Shown piece by piece: positions 22,701-54,200 of a stretch of DNA of 64,000 nucleotides; position 1 is the first letter of the stretch, and every line of letters begins with the position of its first letter. Where the stretch lies: positions 14,867,619 to 14,931,618 of the forward strand of contig NC_052026.1 of the NCBI RefSeq assembly GCF_015832195.1. Direction: 5' to 3'. Source of the DNA: Motacilla alba alba. Lineage: Eukaryota; Chordata; Aves; Passeriformes; Motacillidae. The notes beneath the pieces were generated by a model that saw only the letters and a program-made list of their open reading frames with translations, did no database searches and was not told the origin of the DNA. Position numbers and translations under genes: made by a program.

Positions 22701-23210
22701 TGCCCACTGGCCATCCTGGCTGGGGGAGGGTGCCACCTTCCCTGCACACCCCGGGCAGCCAGGGGAGCTCTGATCCCAGCTCACTCTTTTCCTGGAGCAT
22801 GGTAGTCAGGGGTCACCACTGCCTGATGCCCAGAGGTTGCATGCCCAGGAGTGAGCCTGGTGTTCAGCCTGCCCAGAGCAGCCCTGCCCTGCTATCCCTT
22901 ACCTGGAGCTGCTCATGTTGTCACAGCACCGCTTGCTGCAAGCTTGTGCCCAGGCTCAATCGCATCGGGGAGCAGGGCTGGTGGCAATGTTGGCTCAGTC
23001 CCTGAGGTTTTCAGAGGGATCTGAGCACCCCGGCCGTCTCTCTGTGCCCGTGCAGTGCCATCTGCCAGCATGACCCGACTGGCACGCTCCCGCACGGCCT
23101 CCCTCACCAGTGCCAGCTCCGTGGATGGCACCCGCCCGCGTGCCTGCACCCACTCGGAGAGCACCGAGGCCATGGGGCAGATCAACCACACCATGGAGGT
23201 ATCGTGCTGA
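6559..23210 (+). CDS. NDRG4: NDRG4, N-myc downstream-regulated gene family member 4 (whole coding span)
   Basis: The gene has seventeen spliced coding exons plus one alternative first exon. All junctions follow GT-AG and all phases join cleanly. The full set gives 403 residues; without the 39-nt cassette (22,405-22,443) it gives 390. The product matches my memory of mammalian NDRG4 throughout: N-terminal start [13 protein letters not shown], then the NDR domain (an alpha/beta-hydrolase fold, about residues 59-340), then a Ser/Arg/Thr-rich tail (about 354-403) ending TMEVSC. At the nucleophile elbow (about residues 163-167) the family's G-x-S-x-G is G-V-G-A-G, so no catalytic serine is present, as in all NDRG proteins. 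NDRG4 is cytoplasmic and enriched in brain and heart; it is linked to neurite growth, cell survival and vesicle/receptor trafficking (family knowledge). No frameshift or stop is seen. The gene is complete. Confidence 0.97.
6596..10276 (+). other. NDRG4: NDRG4 intron 1 (long form)
   Basis: A 3.7-kb GC-rich intron between exons 1a and 2, with GT and AG ends. It carries the (AAT)n array at 7,660-7,717. I see no other gene or recognisable mobile element. The long frames on both strands around 8.5-9.4 kb have no protein similarity I recognise. Confidence 0.85.
7660..7717 (+). repeat. (AAT)n microsatellite
   Basis: About 19 uninterrupted trinucleotide units in NDRG4 intron 1. The purity suggests it is young and likely length-polymorphic. 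On the minus strand it gives a meaningless poly-isoleucine frame. Confidence 0.97.
10277..10368 (+). CDS. NDRG4: NDRG4 exon 2
   Basis: 92 nt between a TGGCAG acceptor and a GTGAGT donor. It encodes residues 13-43, including [18 protein letters not shown], which matches the conserved N-terminal segment of long NDRG4 isoforms. The internal Met of MAGLHEL corresponds to a start used by another annotated mammalian isoform (recalled, not checked). Confidence 0.93.
10814..10858 (+). CDS. NDRG4: NDRG4 exon 3
   Basis: 45 nt in phase 0/0 between CATCCCAG and GTAGGA. It encodes [15 protein letters not shown] (residues 44-58). The human counterpart ends in the same DTDWK, while the middle differs. Being in frame at both ends, it could be skipped without a frameshift. 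Confidence 0.9.
14039..14050. promoter_or_regulatory. Two adjoining CACGTG E-boxes
   Basis: Two perfect palindromic CACGTG hexamers lie head to tail with no gap, about 470 bases upstream of the TATA box of the second NDRG4 promoter. CACGTG binds MYC/MAX and USF-type bHLH factors, and its ACGTG core can serve as a hypoxia element. The surrounding DNA is generally GTGCAC-rich, so chance occurrence is possible. Confidence 0.4.
14356..14543 (+). promoter_or_regulatory. NDRG4: TATA promoter of NDRG4 short form
   Basis: It contains TATAAA at 14,513-14,518, CCAAT boxes (NF-Y type) at about 14,376 and 14,407, and a forkhead-like ATAAACA at 14,356-14,362. The predicted start is near 14,543, about 100 bases before the exon 1b ATG. 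Mammalian NDRG4 also has a downstream alternative promoter driving the isoform that begins MPECWDG. Confidence 0.75.
14644..14664 (+). CDS. NDRG4: NDRG4 exon 1b (alternative first coding exon)
   Basis: It encodes MPECWDG in phase 0 and ends at a GTAGGT donor. Joined to exon 4 it gives [16 protein letters not shown], the start of the short mammalian NDRG4 isoform as I recall it. The ATG context CACCATGC is strong. This form lacks residues 1-58 of the long form. Confidence 0.92.
15201..15294 (+). repeat. Minisatellite, three units of 30/34/30 bp
   Basis: The first and third units (15,201-15,230 and 15,265-15,294) are identical 30-mers starting GCTGTGGGTTGTCTGTGCCC. The middle unit (15,231-15,264) carries a GGTT insertion and two substitutions. 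Homogenised outer units suggest recent slippage or conversion. Confidence 0.9.
16581..16785. repeat. (AAGGG)n pentanucleotide array, about 41 units
   Basis: The plus strand reads TTCCC repeats for about 205 bases, with a single four-base interruption near 16,687-16,691. The minus strand is pure purine AAGGG. It lies in NDRG4 intron 3, about 200 bases upstream of constitutive exon 4. It creates a long poly-GREGK frame on the minus strand that is not a gene. Confidence 0.98.
16989..17094 (+). CDS. NDRG4: NDRG4 exon 4, start of the NDR domain
   Basis: 106 nt between TTCCCCAG and GTGAGT. It encodes residues 59-93 plus one base of H94, including [17 protein letters not shown] and [15 protein letters not shown]. 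This is the hallmark opening of the NDR domain, nearly invariant among vertebrate NDRG4 proteins. Both alternative first exons splice to it in phase 0. Confidence 0.98.
17095..18279 (+). other. NDRG4: NDRG4 intron 4
   Basis: 1.2 kb, GC-rich. I see nothing in it beyond splice signals. Confidence 0.8.
18280..18400 (+). CDS. NDRG4: NDRG4 exon 5
   Basis: 121 nt between TTTGACAG and GTAGGT. It encodes residues 94-134 ([17 protein letters not shown]... to FPQG), including the conserved [13 protein letters not shown] strand-turn segment of the alpha/beta fold. Confidence 0.97.
18664..18726 (+). CDS. NDRG4: NDRG4 exon 6
   Basis: 63 nt between GTGCCACAG and GTGAGT. It encodes [20 protein letters not shown] (135-154) with split glycines at both ends. 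This is the conserved helix ahead of the nucleophile-elbow strand. Confidence 0.97.
18917..18977 (+). CDS. NDRG4: NDRG4 exon 7, degenerate nucleophile elbow
   Basis: 61 nt between TTTCCAG and GTGAGC. It encodes residues 155-175. The G-V-G-A-G at about 163-167 stands where active alpha/beta hydrolases have G-x-S-x-G, so the catalytic serine is glycine. This agrees with the family's known lack of hydrolase activity. Confidence 0.97.
18978..19285 (+). other. NDRG4: NDRG4 intron 7
   Basis: 308 bases, GC-rich. I see nothing in it beyond splice signals. Confidence 0.8.
19286..19372 (+). CDS. NDRG4: NDRG4 exon 8
   Basis: 87 nt in phase 0/0, flanked by CACTGCAG and GTGGGC. It encodes [20 protein letters not shown] through WIDWAAAK (176-204), a highly conserved NDR core segment. 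Confidence 0.97.
19468..19524 (+). CDS. NDRG4: NDRG4 exon 9
   Basis: 57 nt in phase 0/0, flanked by CTCCGCAG and GTAAGG. It encodes [19 protein letters not shown] (205-223), part of the cap-like region of the NDR fold. Confidence 0.97.
19525..19849 (+). other. NDRG4: NDRG4 intron 9
   Basis: 325 bases, GC-rich. I see nothing in it beyond splice signals. Confidence 0.8.
19850..19953 (+). CDS. NDRG4: NDRG4 exon 10
   Basis: 104 nt between GGCACAG and GTGAGT. It encodes residues 224-258 ([18 protein letters not shown]... to FLNMYNG), a helical segment conserved across NDRG proteins. Confidence 0.97.
19954..20467 (+). other. NDRG4: NDRG4 intron 10
   Basis: 514 bases, GC-rich. I see nothing in it beyond splice signals. 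Confidence 0.8.
20468..20524 (+). CDS. NDRG4: NDRG4 exon 11
   Basis: 57 nt between CCATCAG and GTAAGA. It encodes [18 protein letters not shown] (259-276) with split G258 and R277. Confidence 0.97.
20621..20672 (+). CDS. NDRG4: NDRG4 exon 12
   Basis: 52 nt between ACTTCCAG and GTGAGT. It encodes [17 protein letters not shown] (278-294), the beta-strand and loop where true hydrolases carry the acidic catalytic residue. The conserved VVGDNAP motif is intact. Confidence 0.97.
20673..21255 (+). other. NDRG4: NDRG4 intron 12
   Basis: 583 bases with scattered GTGCAC-type alternating purine-pyrimidine runs around 20,700-21,000. I see no gene. Confidence 0.8.
21256..21303 (+). CDS. NDRG4: NDRG4 exon 13
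   Basis: 48 nt in phase 0/0, flanked by GCCTGCAG and GTAGGG. It encodes [16 protein letters not shown] (295-310), conserved in NDRG4. Confidence 0.96.
21545..21580 (+). CDS. NDRG4: NDRG4 exon 14
   Basis: 36 nt in phase 0/0, flanked by TTTGCAG and GTGAGC. It encodes [12 protein letters not shown] (311-322), a conserved NDR segment. Confidence 0.96.
21780..21831 (+). CDS. NDRG4: NDRG4 exon 15
   Basis: 52 nt between CCCTACAG and GTGAGT. It encodes [17 protein letters not shown] (323-339), the last helix of the NDR domain. It leaves one base (A), which becomes Ile with the cassette exon or Met when joined straight to the last exon. Confidence 0.96.
21832..22404 (+). repeat. NDRG4: UG-rich intron 15 ahead of the cassette exon
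   Basis: A 573-base intron with several (TG)n runs, the longest about 11 units at about 22,138-22,161, plus many TGTGTG and GTGCA words between 21,850 and 22,290. In RNA this is a long UG-repeat tract immediately upstream of a 39-nt optional exon. UG repeats are bound by CELF-family proteins and TDP-43. Confidence 0.85.
22405..22443 (+). CDS. NDRG4: NDRG4 cassette exon 16
   Basis: 39 nt, divisible by three, between CTGCCAG and GTACCG. It encodes [12 protein letters not shown] with split codons on both sides (I340, V353). Mammalian NDRG4 has a matching optional insert containing LKDRRLSGG, absent from other isoforms. Inclusion gives 403 residues, skipping 390. It adds a basic patch and Ser between the fold and the phosphorylated tail. 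Confidence 0.9.
22444..23055 (+). other. NDRG4: NDRG4 intron 16
   Basis: 612 bases, GC-rich, with no repeat or gene seen. It ends at a CGTGCAG acceptor. Confidence 0.8.
23056..23210 (+). CDS. NDRG4: NDRG4 exon 17, C-terminal tail and stop
   Basis: It encodes residues 354-403 and a TGA at 23,208-23,210. The tail is rich in Ser, Thr and Arg ([20 protein letters not shown]) and ends NHTMEVSC. The R-x-R-x-x-S and Ser-spaced pattern resembles the SGK1/GSK3 phosphorylation region known in NDRG1 and NDRG2. Use of these sites here is inference. Confidence 0.97.
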
Positions 23211-25390
23211 GGTCCACGCCCGCCGCCGACGTCTCCTTCAGAGCCATCTCCCATCCGTCAGCATCCCGCCAGCACCCACCCGCCCCGTGGACATCCTCCA
23301 CCAGGGCCCTCGCTTCTTCGGGGCCAATTTGTCTTCTTTGCCGTTGGCCTCATCCCCTTGTCTGGTACAGGAGAAGGAGAGGGGCTTCGTCCAGCAGTCA
23401 CACATGGTTCTGCATCGGTCCTCACCCTCCCCAGCATCGGCTTGGCCCCGGCTTGGGAGGGTGGGTGGCAGGGGGACAGGGTCAGGCTGGGGTAGCAGGG
23501 TCAGGGTGGTGAGATGGGGACAGGATGTTGGGATGGGACGGGATGATGGGATGGGACAGCACGTGGAGAGGACACAGGAGGTAGGTTGGTCTCCCAAGTG
23601 CAACTGCTGGCTGACCAAAAGGAAGACAGGAACAGGGAGCAGCGCTTACTGGGAGGTCACTGGTGTGTTCCTAGGGATGCAGTTTTCATTTCTCCCTGAT
23701 GGCCCTCTCTAAGGAGAACTAGCACGGGATCCCCCAGCACACCCAGGACTTGCTACCCCAGAGCTGGTTGAGCCTCATGAGAAATCACATCCCAAACTGT
23801 CCCTTTGCCCTCGTCATGTACCCTGAGGGCTGCCCTGGGGCAAGTGAAGAGAGGTCAGCCCTACTCCAGAAGCTATAAGGGCAGAAAGGTGGCATGAGTG
23901 TCCCCCTGCCACCGGTGGTGGCACTTCCTTCGTCCCTTGTTGCAAGAAGGACAATTACCACCTGCCACCAGAAATGCACTGGGGAGGGAGAAATTGGCTG
24001 GCTTGGCCCCTGCCACACTGTCAGTTCCACTCCCAGCTCTTGGGCTGAGCCTGCCAGGGTCCAGAGGCCACTGTTTTAGGGGATGTCACACAGCAAATCC
24101 CACCTCAAGTTTTGCCACAACCTGTGGGTGTCATCACCGAGGAGCCATTAGCAATAAGATGAGACACTCCCCCTGCCATGCTGGGGAGCCCTCAGCACCC
24201 TCTGCCCTGCAGGGTGCCTCACCACAAGGTGCTGACACTGTGGGGTGACCCATGGGATGTGGGGAGCACTCCATGGTCTGGCTTTGCCCACACGGCTGCC
24301 CAGACCCACGTGGCTCCCCAAATCCACACCCCACCTCCAGCATTTTGCCTGCGCACTGAGCGGGGCGTCTCTCAAGGGCTTGGCTCCCCCCGGGCCATGG
24401 GGCCCCCCTGCCACCAACTCCAGGTGGCTCTTGCCTCTCGCACTCGGCATGGAGACCCCTGTCATTGCATAACCCCAGTGATGGCCACCCAGCCTCTGCT
24501 GCCCGAGCAGCCGTGCCCAGCCCCTCCTGGGTGCGCTCTGAGGCACAGGTAGGGATGGCCCTGCCTCTGGTGATGGGTGCTCAGGTCTCTGTAGGTGGTC
24601 CGTGGGGGACCTGAGCAGGGAATCCACCAGGTGCCACCGCCTGGGCGAGCAGAACCAGCCCGCTGGAAGCAGGTCCCAGCCAGCCCCACAAAAGCATTCT
24701 GCCCTCAGACCCCATCCCTGCTCCCCAGTGAAGGGCACAGAGCTCCTGGGGCTCCCAGCGGGTGTATGAGGGCTTTTGGCCCTGAGACCCGTGCCCCACC
24801 CAAACCCTCCCCTAGTAAAAGGCCACCCCAAAACACCAGTGTGCCCCTTTGTCCCCCACTTTGTTCTGCTGTGTGCTTCCTTCTTGGTGTGACTCTGAAA
24901 GCTACGTAGCTCCTTTTTACGGTAGATACCGCTGCGATCTCTTGTTTTCTCAGCGTGTCCTTCCAGATGATATATATATATAAATACCTATACATAATAT
25001 ATATATAAGGGTTTGCCCAATCCCTGACCTTTTTGGGTTCACTCCTCCTTGCATTCTTGTCCAAGCAGTGCCGTGTGGTTTCCCTGGAGGTGGTGTGGCC
25101 GTGCTCGCCTTCAGTTCCTCACCTTGGTTTTGTTGGTTGGTTGGTTTGGTTTTCCCTGGTGGTTTGTTCTTTTGATTTTTGTTGGTTTTCCTTTTTTTTT
25201 CCCAGTCACAGCAGAATTGAACACATTTTCCTGTCTGAGTGCTGCCTGGTTTTGTCACAGCGGCACAGAGGCCGCAGCACTCACGAGGCAGCAATATGTA
25301 AACCGGATTTAACTAACCTGTTGCTGTAGAGAGGAGTTACTGTGTTGGAAATAAACCAACTAACTAATAAAGATGTTAAGAACATGCTGT
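23211..25390 (+). other. NDRG4: NDRG4 3' UTR
   Basis: About 2.2 kb from the stop codon to the polyadenylation signals. It contains an AT-only alternating tract at about 24,968-25,008 able to fold on itself, and a T-rich stretch near 25,125-25,200. The end is inferred from the AATAAA positions; no cDNA was available. Confidence 0.75.
25350..25371 (+). terminator. NDRG4: Paired polyadenylation signals of NDRG4
   Basis: AATAAA occurs at 25,350-25,355 and again at 25,366-25,371, followed by a TGTGCT-type GU-rich stretch at about 25,386. They are the first canonical signals I found after the stop codon. Confidence 0.8.
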
Positions 25391-27365
25391 GCTCTTCACA
25401 ACATGCTGCAGGGAAATGGGTCTGAGCCCACCTGGGGCCTGCCTGCAGGGACTTGACATGCACAGAAGACAAGGGGGACACACCTTGGCCACCAGCCCCA
25501 CTAGTGATGCCCACAGGACCCCATGGGGGAAAGCTGTGGGGTGCTTTGGCTTCGGGGTAGCCATAGGCAGGTTGCCCTGTCTGTAAAGAGTGGATGGAGG
25601 CTGGAAAGCTGCCGGTTGTAGCCAATGAGGTTGGATCCAAGGGGTGTCCACTGGGGAAGAAAAGATCTGTGGCTGCACAACTCTGGGTATGAGCAGGGTC
25701 CTTGGGAGACTCAGCTTCCCTGTCCACTGCCAGGCCCCTGTTTGTCTCCCCATCAAGGTCTGAGTGTCCCAGGCATAGCCCTTTCCAAGTGCATGAAGTC
25801 CTACCTGGGAAGGATCCGCTCCCTCCATGCTAGTCCTTGTCCCTGCTCGAGTGTGTCAGTGTCTGCCTCGTGCTGGGTCACTCCAGACTGGTCCCAGTCC
25901 CTGCAGAGGGGCCCAGAGCCAAAGCATGGAGACACTGTGGCTGTGTAGCCCACGCTCACGGCTGCCTGGGCAGGGCAGAGAAAGCCTGGACATCTGGGGG
26001 GATGCAAAGGGCTGAGCTGAGGTGTGGGCAGGCAGCCCAGGAGCCATTCTTGGCTGGTTTGGTTCTGCTGGTCAGGGTGAGCCTCACCTGGGGGGATGGG
26101 GTACACTGTCCACACCCCACCCTTATCACTGAAATGCAGAAATGCTGCTGTATCCACCCAGGGCATAATGCAGACTTTATGCTGTATAGATGGCTGGGAT
26201 AGGATGGCAGACAAATGATTTCCACATTCCCACTGAATGGAATTCATGGAGTGCTGGATGCTGAATACTGACAGACCGCAATAGGAAGAAAACTAACAGC
26301 TCCATATCCCTACAGTACTACTGCTAGATTAAAACCCTTTTTCTGTACTTTAGATTAAATAATCTATTTTCTTGGGACCTGGCCCATCTCACCATTCAGT
26401 TACCTCTTTTTGGACCAGAAGAAAGTATATCACAAAAACTTCCTTTCCCATATGTTTACCCAAAAAAGTATAGTCACGGTATTTTTTAATACTGCCAGTA
26501 ATACTCATATGAGATCAGGCTGTTGATGATCCATGAGTTTTTATTTCTAGCAGGAGGAGATCATTTAGTACGTGTAATCCCTTGGGGGAACCTGCAAAGC
26601 AATGGGAGCAGCAGGGCAGAAAAAAAATTCAGGCTGTTTTTTCTGGCCAGATATGGATGCCATTAGTGGGGAGTGAGGGAACGATATAGGTCAGTGTCTC
26701 AAATAGTGCATGAAAATCCGACTTAGAGCCTGCGGTGCATCTGTGAGGCTGCACTGCCACCTGGTGCGGTCTGCAGTGCTCACAGCCTCTGCCCAGCGCC
26801 GCCTTTGCCTTGTTTTTTTGTTTAAAACACCCCACTTAAGGACAACAATGCTGTTAAAACCGCGGGCTGCTGGGTTTGGTTATGTAAACAGACAGGACTA
26901 TGACAGCACCCAGGTCCGGGAATCAGAAGCTGCTGAGCAATGGTGACAGCCATTCCCCCTCCATCTGTCACAGCTGCACAGGGGAGAGGGCTTCAGCTGC
27001 CAGGACAGAGTTACTGCAGGTCTCTGCCAACTCACTGCATGCTTCAGCCTTTGCAGCTGACTGTGCTGTGTCACCAGGCGAGCCAGGCTTGGCAAAGGTG
27101 ACTGTGTTTGTGCCTCTGAGCGGGTGAAGGTCCCAGGTGGGTGTTGGCACAGCCAGGTTCTTCCCTCCAGCCGGGCCTTCCTCAGCAAGAATCCCTCACT
27201 AATGAGGAACAGTCTCATCCCCGAGATGAGGTGGGGACAGCTAAGGGCAGAAAGCTTCAAGAACAGTTCATTTCCCATTGCCTCCCAGGGCCTCGCTGTA
27301 TTCACTGCTCTGAAAACAGAGGGCTGGAAGCACCTGATGCCCTGAAAACCACCGAACTGCTGAGA
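25391..27365. other. Intergenic gap between NDRG4 and WWOX
   Basis: About 2 kb without a supported gene. The base composition changes here, from GC-rich (to about 26,100) to AT-rich (26,250-26,700) and back to mixed. It contains one strong CTCF-like motif and then the CR1 fragment. Confidence 0.8.
26754..26767 (-). promoter_or_regulatory. CTCF-like motif
   Basis: The minus strand reads GCACCAGGTGGCAG, which fits 13 of 14 positions of the core consensus CCASYAGRKGGCRS as I recall it; only the first C is replaced by G. It sits between two convergent compositional domains and between two genes. Binding is inference. Confidence 0.5.
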
Positions 27366-27851
27366 TGGGAATGCACCTTGGGAGATCATCCAGTCCAATC
27401 CCCCTTCCAAGGCACAGTCACCCAGAGCAGGTGGCACAGGAACGCGTCCAGGTGTGTTTTGAATGGCTCTGGAGAGGAAGAATTCACAACCTCTGTGGGC
27501 AGCTATTCCAGAGCTCTGCCACCCTCCATATAAAGAAGCTCTTCCTCATGTTGAGGGGGAACTTGTGTTTTAGTTCACGGCCATTGCTCCTCATCCCACT
27601 GCCGGACACGACAGAAAAGAGCCTTGCACCATCCCCTCGGCACCGACCTTTGAGATATTTCTATGCATTAATGAGATCCTCTCTCAGTCTTCTGCAGACA
27701 AACACGCCCAGCTCCCCCTCATGAGGTGCTCCAGACCCCTCATCACCTCCGCGGCCTCCGCCGGACCCTCTCCTCGTCTCCCTTGTACTGGAGATCCCAG
27801 AGCTGGACAGAGCACCCCAGATGTGCCTCACTAGGGCTGAGCAGAGCGGCC
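27366..27851 (-). mobile_element. CR1 LINE fragment (3' part, minus strand)
   Basis: About 485 bases match the recalled avian CR1 consensus read in reverse: GGAGATCATCCAGTCCAATC, the GGAACGCGTCCAGGTG block, the TCTTCCTCATGTTGAG block, the GAGATCCTCTCTCAGTCTTC block and GAGCTGGACAGAGCACCCCA appear in the right order. The (ATTCTRTG)n tail is missing at the left end, so it is truncated. Moderate divergence points to an old insertion. Its right end lies only about 70 bases before the WWOX promoter motif. Confidence 0.92.
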
Positions 27852-51228
<23,377 letters not shown>

Positions 51229-54200
51229 GTGAGTGCACACCAGCTGGGACATCCTCTGGGCACTGCCAGCAGTCACACACAGCGCTGCCACAATCACGAG
51301 CACGTGCCACAATCTGAGCAAAAAGTCATTTGTCTTATTGGGTAGCACCCTGCTCAGCTGCTGGTGCACGGGTGATAGAGGTTCTTCATTCCTTGTGAGT
51401 GTGTTGGACTGCAAGGCTCGATGTGCTGTTATCCCCTGTTGTTTGTGGGTGCTTTGTAAGGGAAAAAAAACTGTCAGGAAGTACCATTGAGGCTTGGTTC
51501 ATAGGAAAGGACATTCCAGAACCAAAGTGAGTAACTACCCAAAGGAGGATGGGCACAGTCCTCCAAAACAGCCACTGTTTTGCTCATAGTTGTTCTACAG
51601 CGAGAGATTTTAGAGGGTCATTTTTGTACTTTTCAAACACAAGAATGTTTCTCCTTTTCTGAGTTCATCAGGCTCTGCAGCCCTGCTGCCAAGCTGTCAC
51701 AGTGATTTTTCCTTCTAGCTTCTTCCCACTTCCTTTAATTTTTCTTCCATTTTTGTCACACAAACACCAGCTTTTCAGTCCCATCTATTGCCTTGTTGCT
51801 CTTTGATTCCTTTCCCTGATCCCCATTTTTTAAAATGATCTTCCAAGGCCCTTATTAAAATATATTCAGCTATCCTGATTTATTCCTCCCAGAATCATTT
51901 ATTTGCTAGCAAGGATTGCAGGCTACTTTTGTTTGAGCTTGCTGGGACTGCTGACTTCCATGAGAGAATGTGGTGACATCTCTACACTTAAATGAATAAA
52001 AGACCAGTGGATCAGATTCTTGGATTTTTATTTCTTTCCAGCTAGAATTAGTGATGAGTGTTTTGCTTTTATTTCCTGAGCTCTCAAAGTATTTCAGCTG
52101 CTCCCAGATGACATGGGAGAGCACTCTGAAGTATTAATATTTACACATAAGTAGTCTAAAGATAATTATAATATTTATTAATGCAAAACAAATGGTGCTT
52201 ATTTAAGTGTGTTTCCAGATAAGTGATGCTTTCAATTTTGCTAATTTTTGTAACCACAAGTTTCATGAAGAATAGGTCTTTGGATTCAGGCCTTTTTCTC
52301 TTGCCCAGATCATAAGAATGGTTTACAGTAAAGGGTTGGTTGGGAAAAATGTCTTCCTTGCTGCTGTCATCCCATTAAAACTTTCTTATTTTTTAAATGA
52401 AAAAAAAATTAAAAAGAAAATTAATTCAATAATAAAAAATTCCAAGAGAATTCCAACAGAGGCCAGCATAGTGCTTGTTCTCTTTCCATAGAACTGGATT
52501 TGGTGATACTCTGAATTTGATAGTCCCAGTCCAGCTAAACGTGGCTGTTTATTTGGGTTTTATCTAACTCAAATTAGGCAGTGGTGAACATCTTTTATTT
52601 GAAAAATATCCCATTACCATCTTAATCCTAACCATATCTCTGATCACTTTGAAGACAATGGGAGTTCAGAATACTTGTCTTAAATACCTGTTTTATCTCA
52701 CCCAAAGTTAATGAGTTGTTAATTGAATGAAGAACATTGAAGGTCAAATTACTTCAGAAACACTGCATTTATTTACTAACAGTTTTCAAATTCTAATTGT
52801 TCAGAAAAAGAGTCTCATCTGTAAACTGGTAGCTGGAAAACCTTCAATGCATCTTTGTAATGGCTTTGTTGTTGTTTATTGAGAGGGACTAATTAACTTT
52901 GATTATTGCACTAATATTATGGCACTTTGACAGTCCCTCAGATTTATGACTCTGGGAAAATAAACAAATGAAATGCAGGTGCTGGAGCAGAAAGAATAAG
53001 TTATTACTGAACTTTAATTACTTGGAGTGTGTAACCAGGAGAGAATTAGTTGATGAATTACAAGATGCTTAAAATTTACATCAAATTGTAAGCAGTCTTG
53101 AGGAAAGCAAACACAAAAACCAGCCCCAAAATCAGTTACTGAAAACAAAGAGACAAAGATTAATTTGACTGATTTGCTTCTAATATTAAAATATGGATGT
53201 AAAATATTAATTTCTAGCTTATAGGTGTAACTGCAGGAAGTTGTTAATTGAAAATACTTTCCTAATAATGAAAGAGTTTAAAAAAATACCAACAACCTCT
53301 GCATTGAGATGAATTCTCAATATGTATCTGCAACTGTTCTGCTAGAAAGAGCTTCAAAGCATGCACAGAATTTTGTCTCCTCTGCTCCTAGGGAGAGCAA
53401 AATTACTGAAAGGAAGTTGATTTACTTTTCAATTTGGAATCAATTTAAAGAAAAATACAGCTGGTTAGGTTGCAGCCTTACCAGGCCTCACGTTCATGGT
53501 ACTCAGGTGGTGTTTTCAGTAGCAATAGTGCTACCCACTTGTTTTATGTTTTCTTGTACTTTGAGATTGAGTCTCTGAGCTGCACTATTAAATACAATGT
53601 TCCTCCAGCAATTTGAGGGGTAGAAATCTGATAAATATGTTCCTACTCTTCAGCTGAATTCCCAAACCTCTTTTCATTTGCATGAAATATGCTCTTATAA
53701 CAAAAAACCCCCAAACTGTGGCCAAATGGCGTTCTGGTGTGTTCACCTGTCCTAAGTGTGGAGTTTTACTATAAGTTGTTGTAATATAATTGGTATTTCT
53801 ATAAAAACAGGTATATTACCAAAAGCATGTGTACCCTGTGCTGACTTTTCTGTGGGACAGTATCCTTTGGTACTCAAGGTTTAGATGTTGGACACAGAAT
53901 ATTTCTTTTTCCATTCTTTGTAGATAGAAAAGAGTTCCACCTACTTTGCAAGAAGAGAAAATGATTTAAAGTGTGTAACAGAACAACTTATTATTTCAAA
54001 TTTTGATACAATTATCTAATTGATGGCCTGTATTAACTAGACCCTGAAACATATATGGTAAAAACGGTGATTTTTAAAACCCCAACCATCACCTCTGCCA
54101 AGCCAAACCAAACCCAAATCAAACCTAGTGTAATGCAGCATTTAAAAATAAAGTACAGCGTACATAAAATAAGAGTACTAAGGAAAACCACCCAGCTGGG

